Positions 41,280 through 53,339 are shown, counted from the stretch's first letter. The stretch is 64,000 nt of DNA from Azorinus chamasolen (GCA_963576725.1 OY755238.1:29221201-29285200); one strand, 5' to 3'. Made by a program: numbers and translations. The notes: a model not told the origin generated them from the sequence alone.

Positions 41280-41483
41280 CAGTAAACCCTCTCTATAACG
41301 GCCACTCAATTGTGTTAATTAGTTGGTAGTTAAGGTAGGTGGCTGCTCAAAGCAAGGTGAAAGTAAAACGGAACGCTCCTATGGGAGCGTTCTGGTTTAC
41401 TTTCACCTGGCTTTAAGCAGCCACCTGCATTTAACACAAAATACTTATTGTAATTTAGTGGCCGTTATAGAGAGGTTTTACTG
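41280..41483 (+). mobile_element. MITE family C, nested (C7)
   Basis: It starts CAGTAAACCCTCTCTATAAC and ends TATAGAGAGGTTTTACTG followed by TA. The core turns at ACGCTCCTATGGGAGCGT. Confidence 0.85.
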
Positions 41484-41904
41484 TATATGATCCTTCATTT
41501 TCTGTTTGAGCCAAGCATTTTTTGTATCCATGTGCTATTATAACAATTAATCTATTTAATATTCGTGGTGATATTATTTCTTACCTGAATATTCATGGAG
41601 AGTAAAGGGATAAGTTGTCAATAGTAGTGGTTATGCATTACATGTACTGAACATAAACCTACTTCTAGTGTGTAGCTATGTATTGATTGTTTCCTATTGT
41701 GGCTGGAAAAATCACCAATTAAACAGATTTGGATGCAGATGAAGTGTTTTAGCAAAAATGGTTGCCAATTGAAACACATGATGCCAATACTAATGCCGAG
41801 GCTGTAATCAACGAGACTGCTATCCAATTTTCAATTTGAAATTTACAATAATTATTTGAATCCTACCGAATTTCATTCAACTGTTATATCACTTTTCGTG
41901 ACTT

Positions 41905-42005
41905 GCATTTGAAATTTCCCAGGATCCAGATCAGACGCCAAGTAACCCGGTGTCTTATCAGAGTCTAAGCCTGTTTGGTACTCGGTCAATAGATCTTAAA
42001 ATAAA
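41905..42005 (-). mobile_element. Family F-type hairpin, second subfamily
   Basis: CCCAGGATCCAGATCAGACG .. GTCTTATCAGAGTCTAAGCC with centre GCCAAGTAACCCGGTG, then the TACTCGGTCAATAG flank (inverse of CTATTGACCGAGT). Confidence 0.55.
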
Positions 42006-42230
42006 TCGAATCGGGAGTAATCACAATTGCACAGATTCGAATGAGGAAATTCATGTTGCCCGAGCCGTTATGACTCCGTATATACATCAGAATTTAGAGA
42101 GATACACGGCTTTTATACATGGCTAAATGACCAATCAAAATCGAGGATTTTACTTTGCAGTATAATAAGGAATAATATCGTCTACCGACTTACTGCCTGA
42201 TTAATCGCTTACATTTTTTAGTGTTATTTC

Positions 42231-42452
42231 TTAACCCTTTCCTCCAGAGATACGCCTTTCTACGCCTCTGTAATAACCACTTCTTGAAACCATTGTGATA
42301 AATAGAGCATTTGCTCCTATAGGAGCAAATGCTTTATTTATCACAGCGGCTTCAAACTACAAAATTCTAAAATTTTACCTTTTCTCAAGTAGATGCTCCT
42401 TTGGGATAGATTCATTCAAAGAGGTCGGGTCTAAAATAGCCTATTGAGGAAA
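42231..42452 (+). mobile_element. Hybrid MITE: A'-type left end, B body (B8)
   Basis: TTAA at 42231-42234, then CCCTTTCCTCCAGAGATACG and CCTTTCTACGCCTCTG, which is the A' left end. From CTTGAAACCATTGTGATAAA onward it is family B with centre TTGCTCCTATAGGAGCAA and a B-type right end (CAAAGAGGTCGGGTC, then AGCCTATTGAGG). Confidence 0.8.
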
Positions 42453-42901
42453 AGTGTAATCTGATGAATAATTAAAACTGACTTCTACATGTTTTGACTC
42501 AAGTCAAACAAGTACATTTTATTCAAAAGAAAATTATACAACAAAAACCACAAGCTCTGTATAGCTTTTAATACCGACTATCGACATAAATAAAGTGACA
42601 TATTTGGTAATACAAAGTTACAAAGTACTTTTCTAAATCATGTAATAGCAATTTTAAGATGACAATCTAAGATATAGCCATGCGAAATGCAGCCTAAAAT
42701 AAATGTAACAACAATTCATGCAAGCATCCCTTAGCAGGTAAATCAAGATTTATAGCTTTTGCAATAGCAACTTCAGGGATGAAAAATGAATTATGCAGCA
42801 ATAAAAACATTCATATGTTATAATGCAGACATCTAGTGATAGAGATGATTACAAAAGTGTTAAATTAACGACCACATGATGAAAATACCGTAATATATGA
42901 T
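42453..42901. other. AT-rich spacer
   Basis: No gene or repeat that I recognise. Confidence 0.3.
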
Positions 42902-43112
42902 AGTAAAAACCCTCTAATGCAACCGCATAAAAGAGGTTTTGTTATGGGTGGTAACGGCAGGTGGTAGCTTAATGGAGGGCAGAGGTAATGCAGAAAGCTT
43001 CTAGGGGAGTTTTCTGCATTAATTTTCTTGTTTCCTGCATTAGGTAACGGCATGCTTATAAAGACACATATGTTTATTCATTAAGTAGTGGCATTAGATG
43101 AATTGTACCGTA
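42902..43112 (+). mobile_element. MITE family D, GCAACC variant (D11)
   Basis: It starts TAGTAAAAACCCTCTAATGC. The core GCAGGTGGTAGCTTAATGG .. CTGCATTAGGTAACGGC turns at AAGCTTCTAGGGGAGTTTT. The right end GTGGCATTAGATGAATTGTA is decayed. Confidence 0.7.
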
Positions 43113-43672
43113 TAACTTCCCAGATTGTAAGAGAACATATACATAACGTCTTGAGATCAATGGTAGAGACAGGCACATTAGAGCATTTTTTTAGAAAGCA
43201 ACTTGTGCTGATCCTGGTAATACGGCTCAAATAGGAAACAAAAACTTTAGGCATACTCCTTTGGTAAGTGCATATGGCTGGAAGTTTATCAAGTAAAGGT
43301 TAAGATAACATGCACAGATTAGGACATTTGTACATATCACTTTAGCACTGCAACATTGCTATATATGAATGAGGTAAAAAATAAGAACAGATCCTGGGGG
43401 TAAAGCGAGCCAAATTTAAAGACTAACAAGAAAAGCAGAAGCACGTGGGCGGCAGAATAACCAAAATAAAAATTGCGTTATACAAACAGCCGAAACGTTA
43501 TCTTAAAGGCTTATTGCCACCAAACAAATATGCATATTATAAATCTGTAAATGAATAAGACATTCATTGACTGAATATGTCAGGTTATTGAGAGCAAGGG
43601 ACATATGCACTTCTCTCCATGCTAGTTGTCCGAAAGGAATCGAAACTGGTTAAAGAATTAAGCTTTGTTACA
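43113..43672. other. Spacer before the satellite array
   Basis: No gene or repeat that I recognise; the array words begin at about 43,673. Confidence 0.3.
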
Positions 43673-46600
43673 ACCACTTTTGCAATAATAACCAGAATTG
43701 CAATAAATTTATTGCGAAACTGGTTGGGATGTAAAATGGGTCCAAATTCGTATTGCAATTACTTGACAACCACTTTTGCAATAAAAACCAGAATTGCAAT
43801 AAATTTTTCTAGATTTAAGAATTAGGTTACCGTTGCATTTCGGGTAGTTGCTAGTAGTTGCAAACAACTTTACATGACATGCCCGGACGAAAACAAAGCC
43901 CAAATGGGCTTATCAGTAAATTAGGAAAACAACCATTTATCAGTGTTTTCTCTTTTTAAACACTGGATGGGTTGATAGACTAGTCAATTATATGATTGTT
44001 TGTTTTGAAAGTTGTTGAACTTTACTTTTTAAAGCTAATTCGGATAATATGGAAGCCTAATGGGCTTATCTGCCAACCATGAACTTGCCAAAAACTACCT
44101 GTTCTGAACTTAATATATAATTGAAATTTGACAGTAATGATAACAATGAAGACTAATTTGCCATAGTCTACTAGATCAGACACCTTTTCAAGAATTACAA
44201 AATGTTTGTTGCGAAACTGGTTGAGATGTAAAAAGTGTCTAAATTCGTATTGCAATTACTTGACAACCACTTTTGCAATAAAAACCAGAATTGCAATAAA
44301 CTTTTATACATTGGAGAAATGAGTTATTCGTGCTTTGGCAACAGTTGTAAACATAGTTGAACATCTCAAATGGACACACCCAAATGCCAACAAAGCCTAA
44401 ATGGGCTTATCAGCACATTATGAAACCAACCTTATATCGTCTCTTTCTGTTTGAACATTGGGGATTGACAGCGTAGTCCCAACCACTTTTGCAATAAATT
44501 TATTGCAAAACTGGTTGGGATGTAAAATGGGTCCAAATTCGTATTGCAATTACTTGACAACCAGTTTTGCAATAAAAACCAGAATTGCAATAAACTTTTT
44601 CTGGATGAAACGAAGAAGTGATTGTTGCATTTTGGGTAGTTGCTAATAGTTGCAAACATCTTAATAGGACATACTCGGATGGAATTAAAGCCCAAATGGG
44701 CTTATCAGTCGATTATAGGATTATTTGTTTCAAAGGTAGTTGCAAACATCTTTTTAAAGCTAATTCGGATAATATGGAAGCCTAATAGCCTTATCAGTCA
44801 TCTATGACATTGGCCCAAAACTACCTGTTCTGAACTTACATGTTCGAAAATTGACAGGAATGATAACAATGTAGACGAGTTTGCCATAGTCTGCAAGATC
44901 AGACCCCTTTTCAAGAATTGCAAAATGTTTATTGCGAAACTGGTTGGGATGTAAAAAGTGACATAATTTGTATTGCAATTATTTGACAACCAGTTTCGCA
45001 ATAAAAACCAGAACTGCAATAAACTTTTCTACATTGGAGAAATGAGTTATTCATGTATCGGCGGCAGTTGTAAACAGGTGGGAACATCTCAAATGGACAC
45101 ATCCAAATGCCACCGAAGCCTAAATGGGCTTATCAGCACATTATGAAACCAACCTTATATCGTCTCTTTCTGTTTGAACATTGGTGATTGACAGCGTAGT
45201 CCCAACCACTTTTGCAATAAATTTATTGCAAAACTGGTTGGGATGTAAAATGGGTCCAAATTCGTATTGCAATTACTTGACAACCAGTTTTGCAATAAAA
45301 ACCAGAATTGCAATAAACTTTTCTACATTGGAGAAATGTGTTATTCATGTATCGGCGGCAGTTGTTAACAGACGCGAACATCTCAAATGGACACATCGCA
45401 ATGCCAACAAAGCCTAAATGGGCTTATCAGCACATTATGAAACCAATCTTATATCGTCTCTTTCTGTTTGAACATTGGGGATTGACAGCGTAGTCCCAAC
45501 CACTTTTGCAATAAATTTATTGCAAAACTGGTTGGGATGTAAAATGGGTCCAAATTCGTATTGCAATTACTTGACAACCAGTTTTGCAATAAAAACCAGA
45601 ATTGCAATAAACTTTTCTACATTGGAGAAATGAGTTATTCATGTATCGGCGGCAGTTGTTAACAGACGCGAACATCTCAAATGGATACACCGCAATGCCA
45701 ACAAAGCCTAAATGGGCTTATCAGCACATTATGAAACCAACCTTATATCGTCTCTTTCTGTTTGAACATTGGGGATTGACAGCGTAGTCTCAACCACTTT
45801 TGCAATAAATTTATTGCAAAACTGGTTGGGATGTAAAATGGGTCCAAATTCGTATTGCAATTACTTGACAACCACTTTTGCAATAAAAACCAGAATTGCA
45901 ATAAACTTTTCTACATTGGAGAAATGAGTTATTCATGTATCGGCGGCAGTTGTTAACAGACGCGAACATCTCAAATGGACACATCGCAATGCCAACAAAG
46001 CCTAAATGGGCTTATCAGCACATTATGAAACCAACCTTATATCGTCTCTTTCTGTTTGAACATTGGGGATTGACAGCGTAGTCCCAACCACTTTTGCAAT
46101 AAATTTATTGCAAAACTGGTTGGGATGTAAAATGGGTCCAAATTCGTATTGCAATTACTTGACAACCAGTTTTGCAATAAAAAACAGAATTGCAATAAAC
46201 TTTTTCTGGATGAAACAAAGAAGTGACTGTTGCATTTCGGGTAGTTGCTAATGGTTGCAAACATCTTAATAGGACATACCCGGATGCAATTAAAGCCCAA
46301 ATGGGCTTATCAATAAACTAGAAAACCAATCATTTATCAGTGTTTTCTCTGTTTGAACATCGGCTGGATTGATAAATTAGTCGATTATAGGATTATTTGT
46401 TTCAAAGGTAGTTGCAAACATCTTTTTAAAGCTAATTCGGATAATATGGAAGCCCAATAGGCTTATCAGTCATCTATGACATTGGCCAAAAAGTACCTGT
46501 TCTAAACTTACATGTTCGAAATTTGACAGGAATAATAACAATGAAGACGAGTTTGCCATAGTCTGCTAGATCAGACACCTTTTCAAGAATTACAAAATGT

Positions 46601-46988
46601 TTATTGCGAAACTGGTTGGGATGTAAAAAGTTATATAATTTGTATTGCAATTGTTCGACAACCAGTTTCGCAATAAAACCCAGAATTGCAATAAACTTTT
46701 CTTCATTGGAGAAATGAGTTATCCGTGCTTTGGCAACAGTTGTAAACATAGGCGAACATCTCAAATGGACACACCCAAATGCCAACAAAGCCTAAATGGG
46801 CTTATCAGCACATTATGAAACCAACCTTATATCGTCTCTTTCTGTTTGAACATTGGGGATTGACAGCGTAGTCCCAACCACTTTTGCAATAAATTTATTG
46901 CGAAACTGGTTGAGATGTAAAAAGTGTCTAAATTCGTATTGCAATTACTTGACAACCAGTTTTGCAATAAAAACCAGAATTGCAATAA
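43673..46988 (+). repeat. Satellite array 1 (forward arm)
   Basis: Two monomer types alternate. The short one is exactly 294 bp: the landmark ATTGACAGCG falls at 45187, 45481, 45775 and 46069. A long one, present with and without a 66-bp piece, gives spacings of 724 (44463 to 45187) and 790 (46069 to 46859). Each short monomer holds a perfect palindrome TTTTGCAATAAATTTATTGC.. between CCAACCAC and CTGGTTGG, plus several TTGCAATAAA words. The 62-104 codon frames in it are passengers of the repeat, not genes. Confidence 0.9.
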
Positions 46989-47045
46989 AAACTATGTTCT
47001 ATAGAAAACTGGCCTCCCCTGGGGTGGGGCTTTATTTCGTAGCAT
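46989..47045 (+). repeat. Fragment of repeat H at the array edge
   Basis: GAAAACTGGCCTCCCCTGGG and GTGGGGCTTTATTTCG match the middle of the H repeats at 47.7 and 48.97 kb. It directly follows the last array word. Confidence 0.5.
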
Positions 47046-47149
47046 GACTTGACTGAAATTAGCACACAGTTTGGATTCTGATCTGACGCATACCTGTATG
47101 TTACTTCATATGTGGTTTGTACATAAGTTAATTGTAAGATTGATATGCA

Positions 47150-47377
47150 TTAACCCTTTCCTCCATAAAACGCCTTTCTACGCCTCTGTAATAGCCACTT
47201 TATGAAACCATTGTGATAAATAGAGCATTTGCTCCATATGAGTAAATGCTCTATTTATCACAATGGTTTCAAATCTACGCAATTCTGAAATTTTCCGTTT
47301 CTCTAATTCATGCTCCTTATCAGTAGATTTATTCAAAGAGGTAGGATCTGAAAATAGCCTATGAGGGAATGGGTTAA
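47150..47377 (+). mobile_element. Hybrid MITE: A'-type left end, B body (B9)
   Basis: TTAA at 47150-47153 and 47374-47377. The left end CCCTTTCCTCCATAAAACG + CCTTTCTACGCCTCTG is A'-type. The hairpin (CATTGTGATAAATAGAGC..) and right end ATGAGGGAATGGG are B-type. Hairpin centre TTGCTCCATATGAGTAA. Confidence 0.85.
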
Positions 47378-47579
47378 AAACAGTGTGAATAAACAGACAC
47401 TAATTCTGAAGCAGACAACTTTATAGAGTTTTGACCAGGAAATTGACCTCTCCAGTGATTGCATAACACAGACTGAGTAGCTGGAGTCCTTCTGGCTCAG
47501 TGGAACCTTTATAGTGTAATAGTCTATTTTCAAGCATAACAAACAGGGAAGGGCCAATTTTAACCTCAGAACTATGATA

Positions 47580-47991
47580 TTAACAAATTTCTATAAGGTA
47601 TATTAGGTAAATCTATACACCAAATATCTAAGCTCTGTGACATGTAGTTTTTGACAAGAAGATACTTAAAGTTTTCCCCATGCTACTTGTACAGAATAAC
47701 AGTCAGCTAGAGAAACCTGGCCACCCCTGGGACCGTTGCGGGGCCAATTTTGACTCCAGGGACATAATTTATATAATTTTTGTAGAGGACCGATAGGTGA
47801 TGCTATGTGCTAAAGATGAAAGCTGAGAACCCTGTAGATTCAGAGGAGAAGACTTTTAAAGGTTCAAATTGTTGACGACGCACGGCGCACGACACACACC
47901 GCACGACGCACAACAAACGCCGACAGACGACGGACACCAGGCGATCACAAAAGCTCACCCTGAGCACTTTGTGCTCTGGTGAGCTAAAAAT
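47580..47991 (+). repeat. Repeat H copy 1, ending in a GCTCACC hairpin
   Basis: It contains CCACCCCTGGGACCG, CAATTTTGACTCCAGGGAC, ATTTTTGTAGAGGACCG and TTCAGAGGAGAAGACTTTT, then a CACGACGCAC-rich tract and the hairpin GCTCACCCTGAGCAC .. GTGCTCTGGTGAGC followed by TAAAA. I recognise this kind of repeat from bivalve genomes. A terminal hairpin is also a Helitron trait, but no CTRR end or 5' TC end is established. Confidence 0.7.
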
Positions 47992-48190
47992 GCGAACATC
48001 TTGATAGGACACATCCGAATGCCAACAAAGTCTAAACGGGCTTATCAGCCAATTACGTAATCAACCGTATATAATGTTTTTCTGTGTTGAGGATTCGCTG
48101 GTCGTTAGTATGTTTGGTAGCTTCTTCATTTGCAAATATCTTATGATAACAAAACCTAGAATAGGTTATCAACACAAACCGGAACTGACC
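47992..48190 (+). repeat. Diverged remnant of satellite array 1
   Basis: TGCGAACATCTTGATAGGAC, CCAACAAAGTCTAAACGGGC and TTATCAGCCAATTACG are array words in the forward orientation. Array 1 therefore once reached here and was opened by the H repeat and MITE B9. Confidence 0.65.
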
Positions 48191-48448
48191 AAATGTGATC
48201 ATTTACATATTTGCCCATTATTATCTCAATGAAGACAATATTCCAAAAAAGGAATTAATATAATATATAAATACTTGAATACTTGAATGATTACTTTAAT
48301 TATTACAAGAAAAAGTCAGTTTGTATGGAAGTTACAAAGTGAAATAGTGCATGCAAATTGTAACTAATATAAGCATTGAAATTATATTATTATACCATTA
48401 ATACACTTAAACAATGTATGTTAACACTCTTTGAAAAATAACGACTTT

Positions 48449-48685
48449 GAACCCTTTCCTGCATAAATGCGCCTTTCTCCGCATTTACAAACAGAGTAGA
48501 ATTAGATCAGATAGCTCTCGTGGGGGCCATCTGATCAGGGTCTGTTCTGTTTGCTTATGGAATGAAATATATATGATTCTATAGTTCCTACAGTTTAATA
48601 TGCCATTTTTAAAATTAATCTAATTATTATTCATGATGCCATTATTTCTTACATAAATATTCCCTGAGTTAAGGATAAACACGAT
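48449..48685 (+). mobile_element. MITE subfamily A' (A'19)
   Basis: Starts AACCCTTTCCTGCATAAATG. The hairpin TTTACAAACAGAGTAGAATTAG (as TTTACAAACAGAG and TAGAATTAG) .. GGTCTGTTCTGTTTGC turns at AGCTCTCGTGGGGGCC. It ends ATTCCCTGAGTTAAGG. Confidence 0.7.
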
Positions 48686-48837
48686 CATTTCGGAATAGAT
48701 TGAAAACAGTTTTATGACTGACTAGATTTCACACTGTTGACCGTACACCGTGCTTTTGTTACATTTATATACATGTAAATAATAATGATATCCTGAATAA
48801 TAATTATATTAATTTTATACGGATACATTAACACAGA

Positions 48838-49222
48838 TTTTGGGCATAGCAAATACTCTGGAATCAGATCTATATTATAACATAAATATATGCCAAATAT
48901 TAAAGCTGGAAAACTGCCAGTTTCAGAGAAGATTTTCAAAGTTTTCACTATATGTTTCTATAGATAACAAGGCCCCCTGGGGTGGGACCAATTTTGACCC
49001 CAGGGACATAATTTATATACCTTTTGTAGAGGACTTAAATATGATGGTAAGTGCCAAATATGAAACCTGACAACCCTGTATATTCAGAGGAGAAGATTTT
49101 TAAATGTTCAAATTGTTGACGACTGACGGCACACGACGGACACCGCACGACGCAAGCTGACGGAGAATGGAAACCAAGCGATCACAAAAGCTCACCCTGA
49201 GCACGTTCTGGTGAGCTAAAAT
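48838..49222 (+). repeat. Repeat H copy 2
   Basis: It has the same order as copy 1: CCAATTTTGACCCCAGGGAC, CTTTTGTAGAGGACTTAAATATG (in words CTTTTGTAGAGG, ACTTAAATATG), TTCAGAGGAGAAGATTTTT, a CACGACG tract and a shortened hairpin GCTCACCCTGAGCACGTTC + TGGTGAGC. It abuts array 2. Confidence 0.7.
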
Positions 49223-49240
49223 GGATGTTATTTCGACAAA

Positions 49241-51671
49241 CTCGTGTTTTTCTGATAAGGCTATTAATTTTTCATATTATCCGAATTAGCTTTAAAAAGA
49301 CCTTAGATCCAGCTTTTTTAAATATAGAAAACATTGAAATACATTTGTTGGAGTGGTGGTCCAGTGGTAGGAGGTTAGACTTGGGATCGGAGGGTCCCCG
49401 GTTCGAATCTTGCCATCGGGCTATCATATATTTTCTGAACAATAAATGCATCCCACGATTAATACTCTCCACCCAGGTGTATAAATGGGTTCCTGTGAGG
49501 GAAATAAGCTGCATTGGGCACTGAATGTTAATGGCCGACATATAACCCAGTGCTAAGGGGTAAATTGTGAAGTCGGGAGAATATGTACATGTATATAGTT
49601 CATAACATTACACCTCACTTTTACCTTTACATGTACATGTATATGGTTGGTTTCCAAAAATTACTTATAAGTTTTATCCTACTACCAGGTTTGCAACTAT
49701 TAGCAAGTATCCGAAATGCAACAGTAACTTCTTTGTTTCATCCAGAAAAGTTTATTGCAATTCTGTTTTTTATTGCAAAACTGGTTGTCAAGTAATTGCA
49801 GTACGAATATGGACCCATTTTACATCCCAACCAGTTTCGCAATAAATTTATTGCAAAAGTGGTTGGGACTACGCTGTCAATCCCCAATGTTCAAACAGAA
49901 AGAGACGTTATAAGGTTGGTTTCATAATGTGCTGATAAGCCCATTTAGGCTTTGTTGGCATTGCGATGTGTCCATTTGAGATGTTCGCATACGTTTACAA
50001 CTGTTGCCAAAGCACGAATAACCCATTTCTCCAATGAAGAAAAGTTTATTGCAATTCTGGGTTTTATTGCGAAACTTGTTGTCAAATAATTGCAATACAA
50101 ATTATTTCACATTTTACATCCCAACCAGTTTCGCAATAAATATTTTGCAATTCTTGAAAAGATGTCTGATGTCTGATCTAGCAGACTATGGAAATCTCGT
50201 CTTAATTGTTATCATTCCAGTCGAATTTCGAATATATAAGTTCAGAACAGGTAGATTTTGGGCAATTTCATTGATGGCTGATGAGCCTATTAGGCTTCCA
50301 TATTATCCGAATTAGCTTTAAAAAGATGTTTGCAACTACCTTCGAAACAAACAATCCTATATTCGACTACTTTATCAATCCTGTCGGTGTTCAAACAGAG
50401 AAAACACTGATAAATGATTGGTTTTCTTATTTACTGATAAGCCCATTTGGGCTTTGATTTCATCCGGGTATGTCCTATTAAGATGTTTGCAACTATTAGC
50501 AACTACCCAAAATGCACCGGTAAATGAATTCTTATTCCTAGAAAAGTTTACTGCAATTCTGGGTTTTATTGCAAAACTGGTTGTCAAGTAATTGCAATAC
50601 GAATTTAGACACTTTTTACATCTCAACCAGTTTCGCAATAAATTTATTGCAAAAGTGGTTGGGACTACGCTGTCAATCCCCAATGTTCAAACAGAAAGAG
50701 ACGATATAAGGTTGGTTTCATAATGTGCTGATAAGCCCATTTAGGCTTTGTTGGCATTTGGGTGTGTCCATTTGAGATGTTCGCCTATGTTTACAACTGT
50801 TGCCAAAGCACGAATAACTCATTTCTCCAATGAAGAAAAGTTTATTGCAATTCTGGGTTTTATTGCGAAACTGGTTGTCGAACAATTGCAATACAAATTA
50901 TATAACTTTTTACATCCCAACCAGTTTCGCAATAAACATTTTGTAATTCTTGAAAAGGTGTCTGATCTAGCAGACTATGGCAAACTCGTCTTCATTGTTA
51001 TTATTCCTGTCAAAGTTCGAACATGTAAGTTCAGAACAGGTACTTTTTGGCCAATGTCATAGATGACTGATAAGCCTATTGGGCTTCCATATTATCCGAA
51101 TTAGCTTTAAAAAGATGTTTGCAACTACCTTTGAAACAAATAATCCTATAATATAATTTATCAATCCAGCCGATGTTCAAACAGAGAAAACACTGATAAA
51201 TGATTGGTTTTCTAGTTTATTGATAAGCCCATTTGGGCTTTAATTGCATCCGGGTATGTCCTATTAAGATGTTTGCAACCATTAGCAACTACCCGAAATG
51301 CAACAGTCACTTCTTTGTTTCATCCAGAAAAAGTTTATTGCAATTCTGGTTTTTATTGCAAAACTGGTTGTCAAGTAATTGCAATACGAATTTGGACCCA
51401 TTTTACATCCCAACCAGTTTTGCAATAAATTTATTGCAAAAGTGGTTGGGACTACGCTGTCAATCCCCAATGTTCAAACAGAATGAGACGATATAAGGTT
51501 GGTTTCATAATGTGCTGATAAGCCCATTTAGGCTTTGTTGGCATTGCGATGTGTCCATTTGAGATGTTCGCGTCTGTTAACAACTGCCGCCGATACATGA
51601 ATAACTCATTTCTCCAATGTAGAAAAGTTTATTGCAATTCTGGTTTTTATTGCAAAAGTGGTTGTCAAGTA
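49241..51671 (-). repeat. Satellite array 2 (inverted arm, proximal part)
   Basis: It holds the same monomers as array 1 in reverse. GTCAATCCCC landmarks at 49876, 50672 and 51459 give spacings of 796 and 787, i.e. long plus short monomers. A SINE interrupts it at 49.35 kb. It stops at TCAAGTA (51671), where the 8.66 kb element begins, and resumes at 60337. Confidence 0.9.
49351..49590 (+). mobile_element. tRNA-derived SINE inserted in the array
   Basis: A-box-like TGGTCCAGTGGTAGG (49357-49371) and B box GGTTCGAATCT (49400-49410) stand about 30 bp apart, as in RNA polymerase III promoters. The tRNA-unrelated body has TCCACCCAGGTGTATAAATG then GGTTCCTGTGAGGG and ends CTAAGGGGTAAATTG. The body differs from the 14.8 kb SINE, so this is a second family. 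It is not a functional tRNA: the 3' stem does not pair. Confidence 0.75.
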
Positions 51672-51911
51672 CAGTACAAGTCCCGCGGACTTTTTGTTTT
51701 CCGCGGCCCATCGCAATTTTATCCAACGCGGACACGGGTATTTTTGTCCGCGCTGATATGCGGTCTTCCGCAATCGAGCGCGGGTTGTGATGGGTCCGCG
51801 CTGGTCCCTCCACAGGGGCACTCGTCGCCGGGCGCGATCGTTATCACCGCAGGTCGCGGTGGTATCATCGTGGACCACTGTGTACCACTGCGGATCGCGC
51901 TGGACCTTACC
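51672..51911 (+). repeat. Left GC-rich terminal/subterminal region of element R
   Basis: Four GTCCGCG/CGCGGAC heptamers, the first as CCGCGGAC, lie in a CpG-rich block that ends abruptly near CGCGCTGGACCTTACC. Frames on both strands here are artefacts of high GC. The heptamers may be binding sites for a mobilising protein (inference). Confidence 0.7.
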
Positions 51912-53150
51912 TGGATTGATATTTATATCCTTTTCATCCTTTTATATCCATTTTCACGGCTTATCTTTCTCTTTACATGTACATACAAATATATACATCC
52001 ACATTTTGCAAAATTGATATGAAATGTATGAAATAAAACACTCGAGAAATGGTTCGTTTAGACTAATTCCAAACCGAAACTGTTCTGCATTCGGCAAACA
52101 CAAATTAATTCATCCATTATTTTTGGCGCGATTGATTGTACTGGAATATAACCTGTCCGTGAATTGTCTGATTCGTTTCTGCATAATATGGGTGCGATAT
52201 TCTAGTATGCTTTCTATTTCAATTATTTGTTGTTCAATACGTAAGATGTTTTATATAGAAACACGGAACACCCGTTAAACACAAAACACACACACAATAA
52301 GTTACTAGATTGTATAACTTGTATCAGGTTTGCATACGTTTGTGCACATTGTTAGTGAATTCATCTTCATTTCGACTCTATGTTTTAGGTTCCAGTTCTA
52401 ATTCCCAATCGATTTTGTTTTCAGTTTCACATCAGTGTAAATTTTAATTATCAGAAATCTACTGGAAACGACCAACAAAACCTATTGATTCTGTTATGAG
52501 AATAGTCCTGACTGGTCATCTTATGATTTCTGTATAGATCTACATGTATATAAATATTGTTCTGGCAGACGAAAGAATTGAGGGATTTTATTTACTAATA
52601 CATCTAATATCAATTCAGCCAGGTGAGTTGTAAAGTTAGAAGTTTTCTCCATTATTTAGTCTTGGTTCGGCAGCTTAAATGTACGTTTTAACCAGTTTCA
52701 ATAGCCATTCGAATAATACTTGTATGGTTGTTTTATTACCCTTGTGCTTAATATTTTACTGTGTACAAATGTACCTGTGTACATGTTTTGTCTTTCTGCT
52801 TGATGTACATGTACTGCATGTTTAGATTCTGCTCAATCGATTCACTGCCATGATGTACCTGCATCCTATGGATTAATAAAGATAATCCATTTTTTTTTCT
52901 AAAAACGTAGATATAGATGTAAACCAGTTTTTGGTTCTGGTTTGATAATGAGATATCGGACGTCTGGTTTAGATCTAAACTGTTGTTGATGTCATGGCAA
53001 CCGAATTCTGGGAGTGAAGGGGCATACGAATTAAATTAATCAATGTTATTAAAGAAGCGTATACAGTCTGTACATGGTTTATCAAGCCACGGACCTCGTA
53101 CACCCACATTCTTTCGTTAAACGGATATGTCTAAACCAACGTGTCACCTG
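51912..53150. other. Element R interior, no recognisable content
   Basis: AT-rich and gene-free to my reading; no MITE or palindrome identified. Confidence 0.3.
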
Positions 53151-53244
53151 CTTAATTTCCATGACCAATTCCTTATTTAGAAATAGATCACAATTTCCCC
53201 ATTGTAAGTTGTATTTACTATTAAACTCTTCCATGTCAAACTTG

Positions 53245-53330
53245 AAAACTCTAATGTTTGCAAACAGTTTGGATCCTGATCAGACGCCGCGTCTGATAAG
53301 TATCCAAATCATTTGACACTCATATTAAAG
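53245..53330 (+). mobile_element. Family F hairpin fragment
   Basis: TGCAAACAGTTTGGATCCTG then ATCAGACGCCGCGTCTGATAAG and ATCCAAATCATTTGAC (given in words). The centre is shortened to GCCGCGTC. Confidence 0.6.
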
Positions 53331-53339
53331 TTTCTTAAA

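Larger units (their letters stand above)
40378..41613 (+). mobile_element. MITE subfamily A' carrying two nested insertions (A'18)
   Basis: The host starts TTAACTATTCCCTCCATAG and its hairpin left arm runs TTTGCAAATCGAGTAGTCCC to ATGGCTC. Element Q is inserted at the palindrome tip. The right arm (GAGCCGTCTGACCAGGG) follows at 41,228. Element C7 then interrupts the body at TA, and the body resumes CATTTTCTGTTTGAGCC and ends TGAATATTCATGGAGAGTAA. Removing both restores a normal A' element. Confidence 0.8.

Noticed and set aside
46474..46788. 104-codon frame repeated at 50,748-51,062, and 62-87 codon frames repeated throughout the arrays
   Set aside because: Their conservation is that of the satellite monomers. 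Both strands are equally open and there is no start, splice or domain signal.
43673..46988. A CRISPR-like array
   Set aside because: Repeat units are 294-495 bp with no short direct repeats and unique spacers, and the DNA is clearly eukaryotic.
49351..49430. A tRNA gene
   Set aside because: A and B boxes are present but the cloverleaf does not close, and a SINE-type body follows.
51549..52022. 157-codon frame spanning the array and the left end of element R
   Set aside because: It is a fusion of satellite and GC-rich terminal repeat, created by the insertion. The 120-codon minus-strand frame at 60,068-60,430 is the same artefact at the other end.
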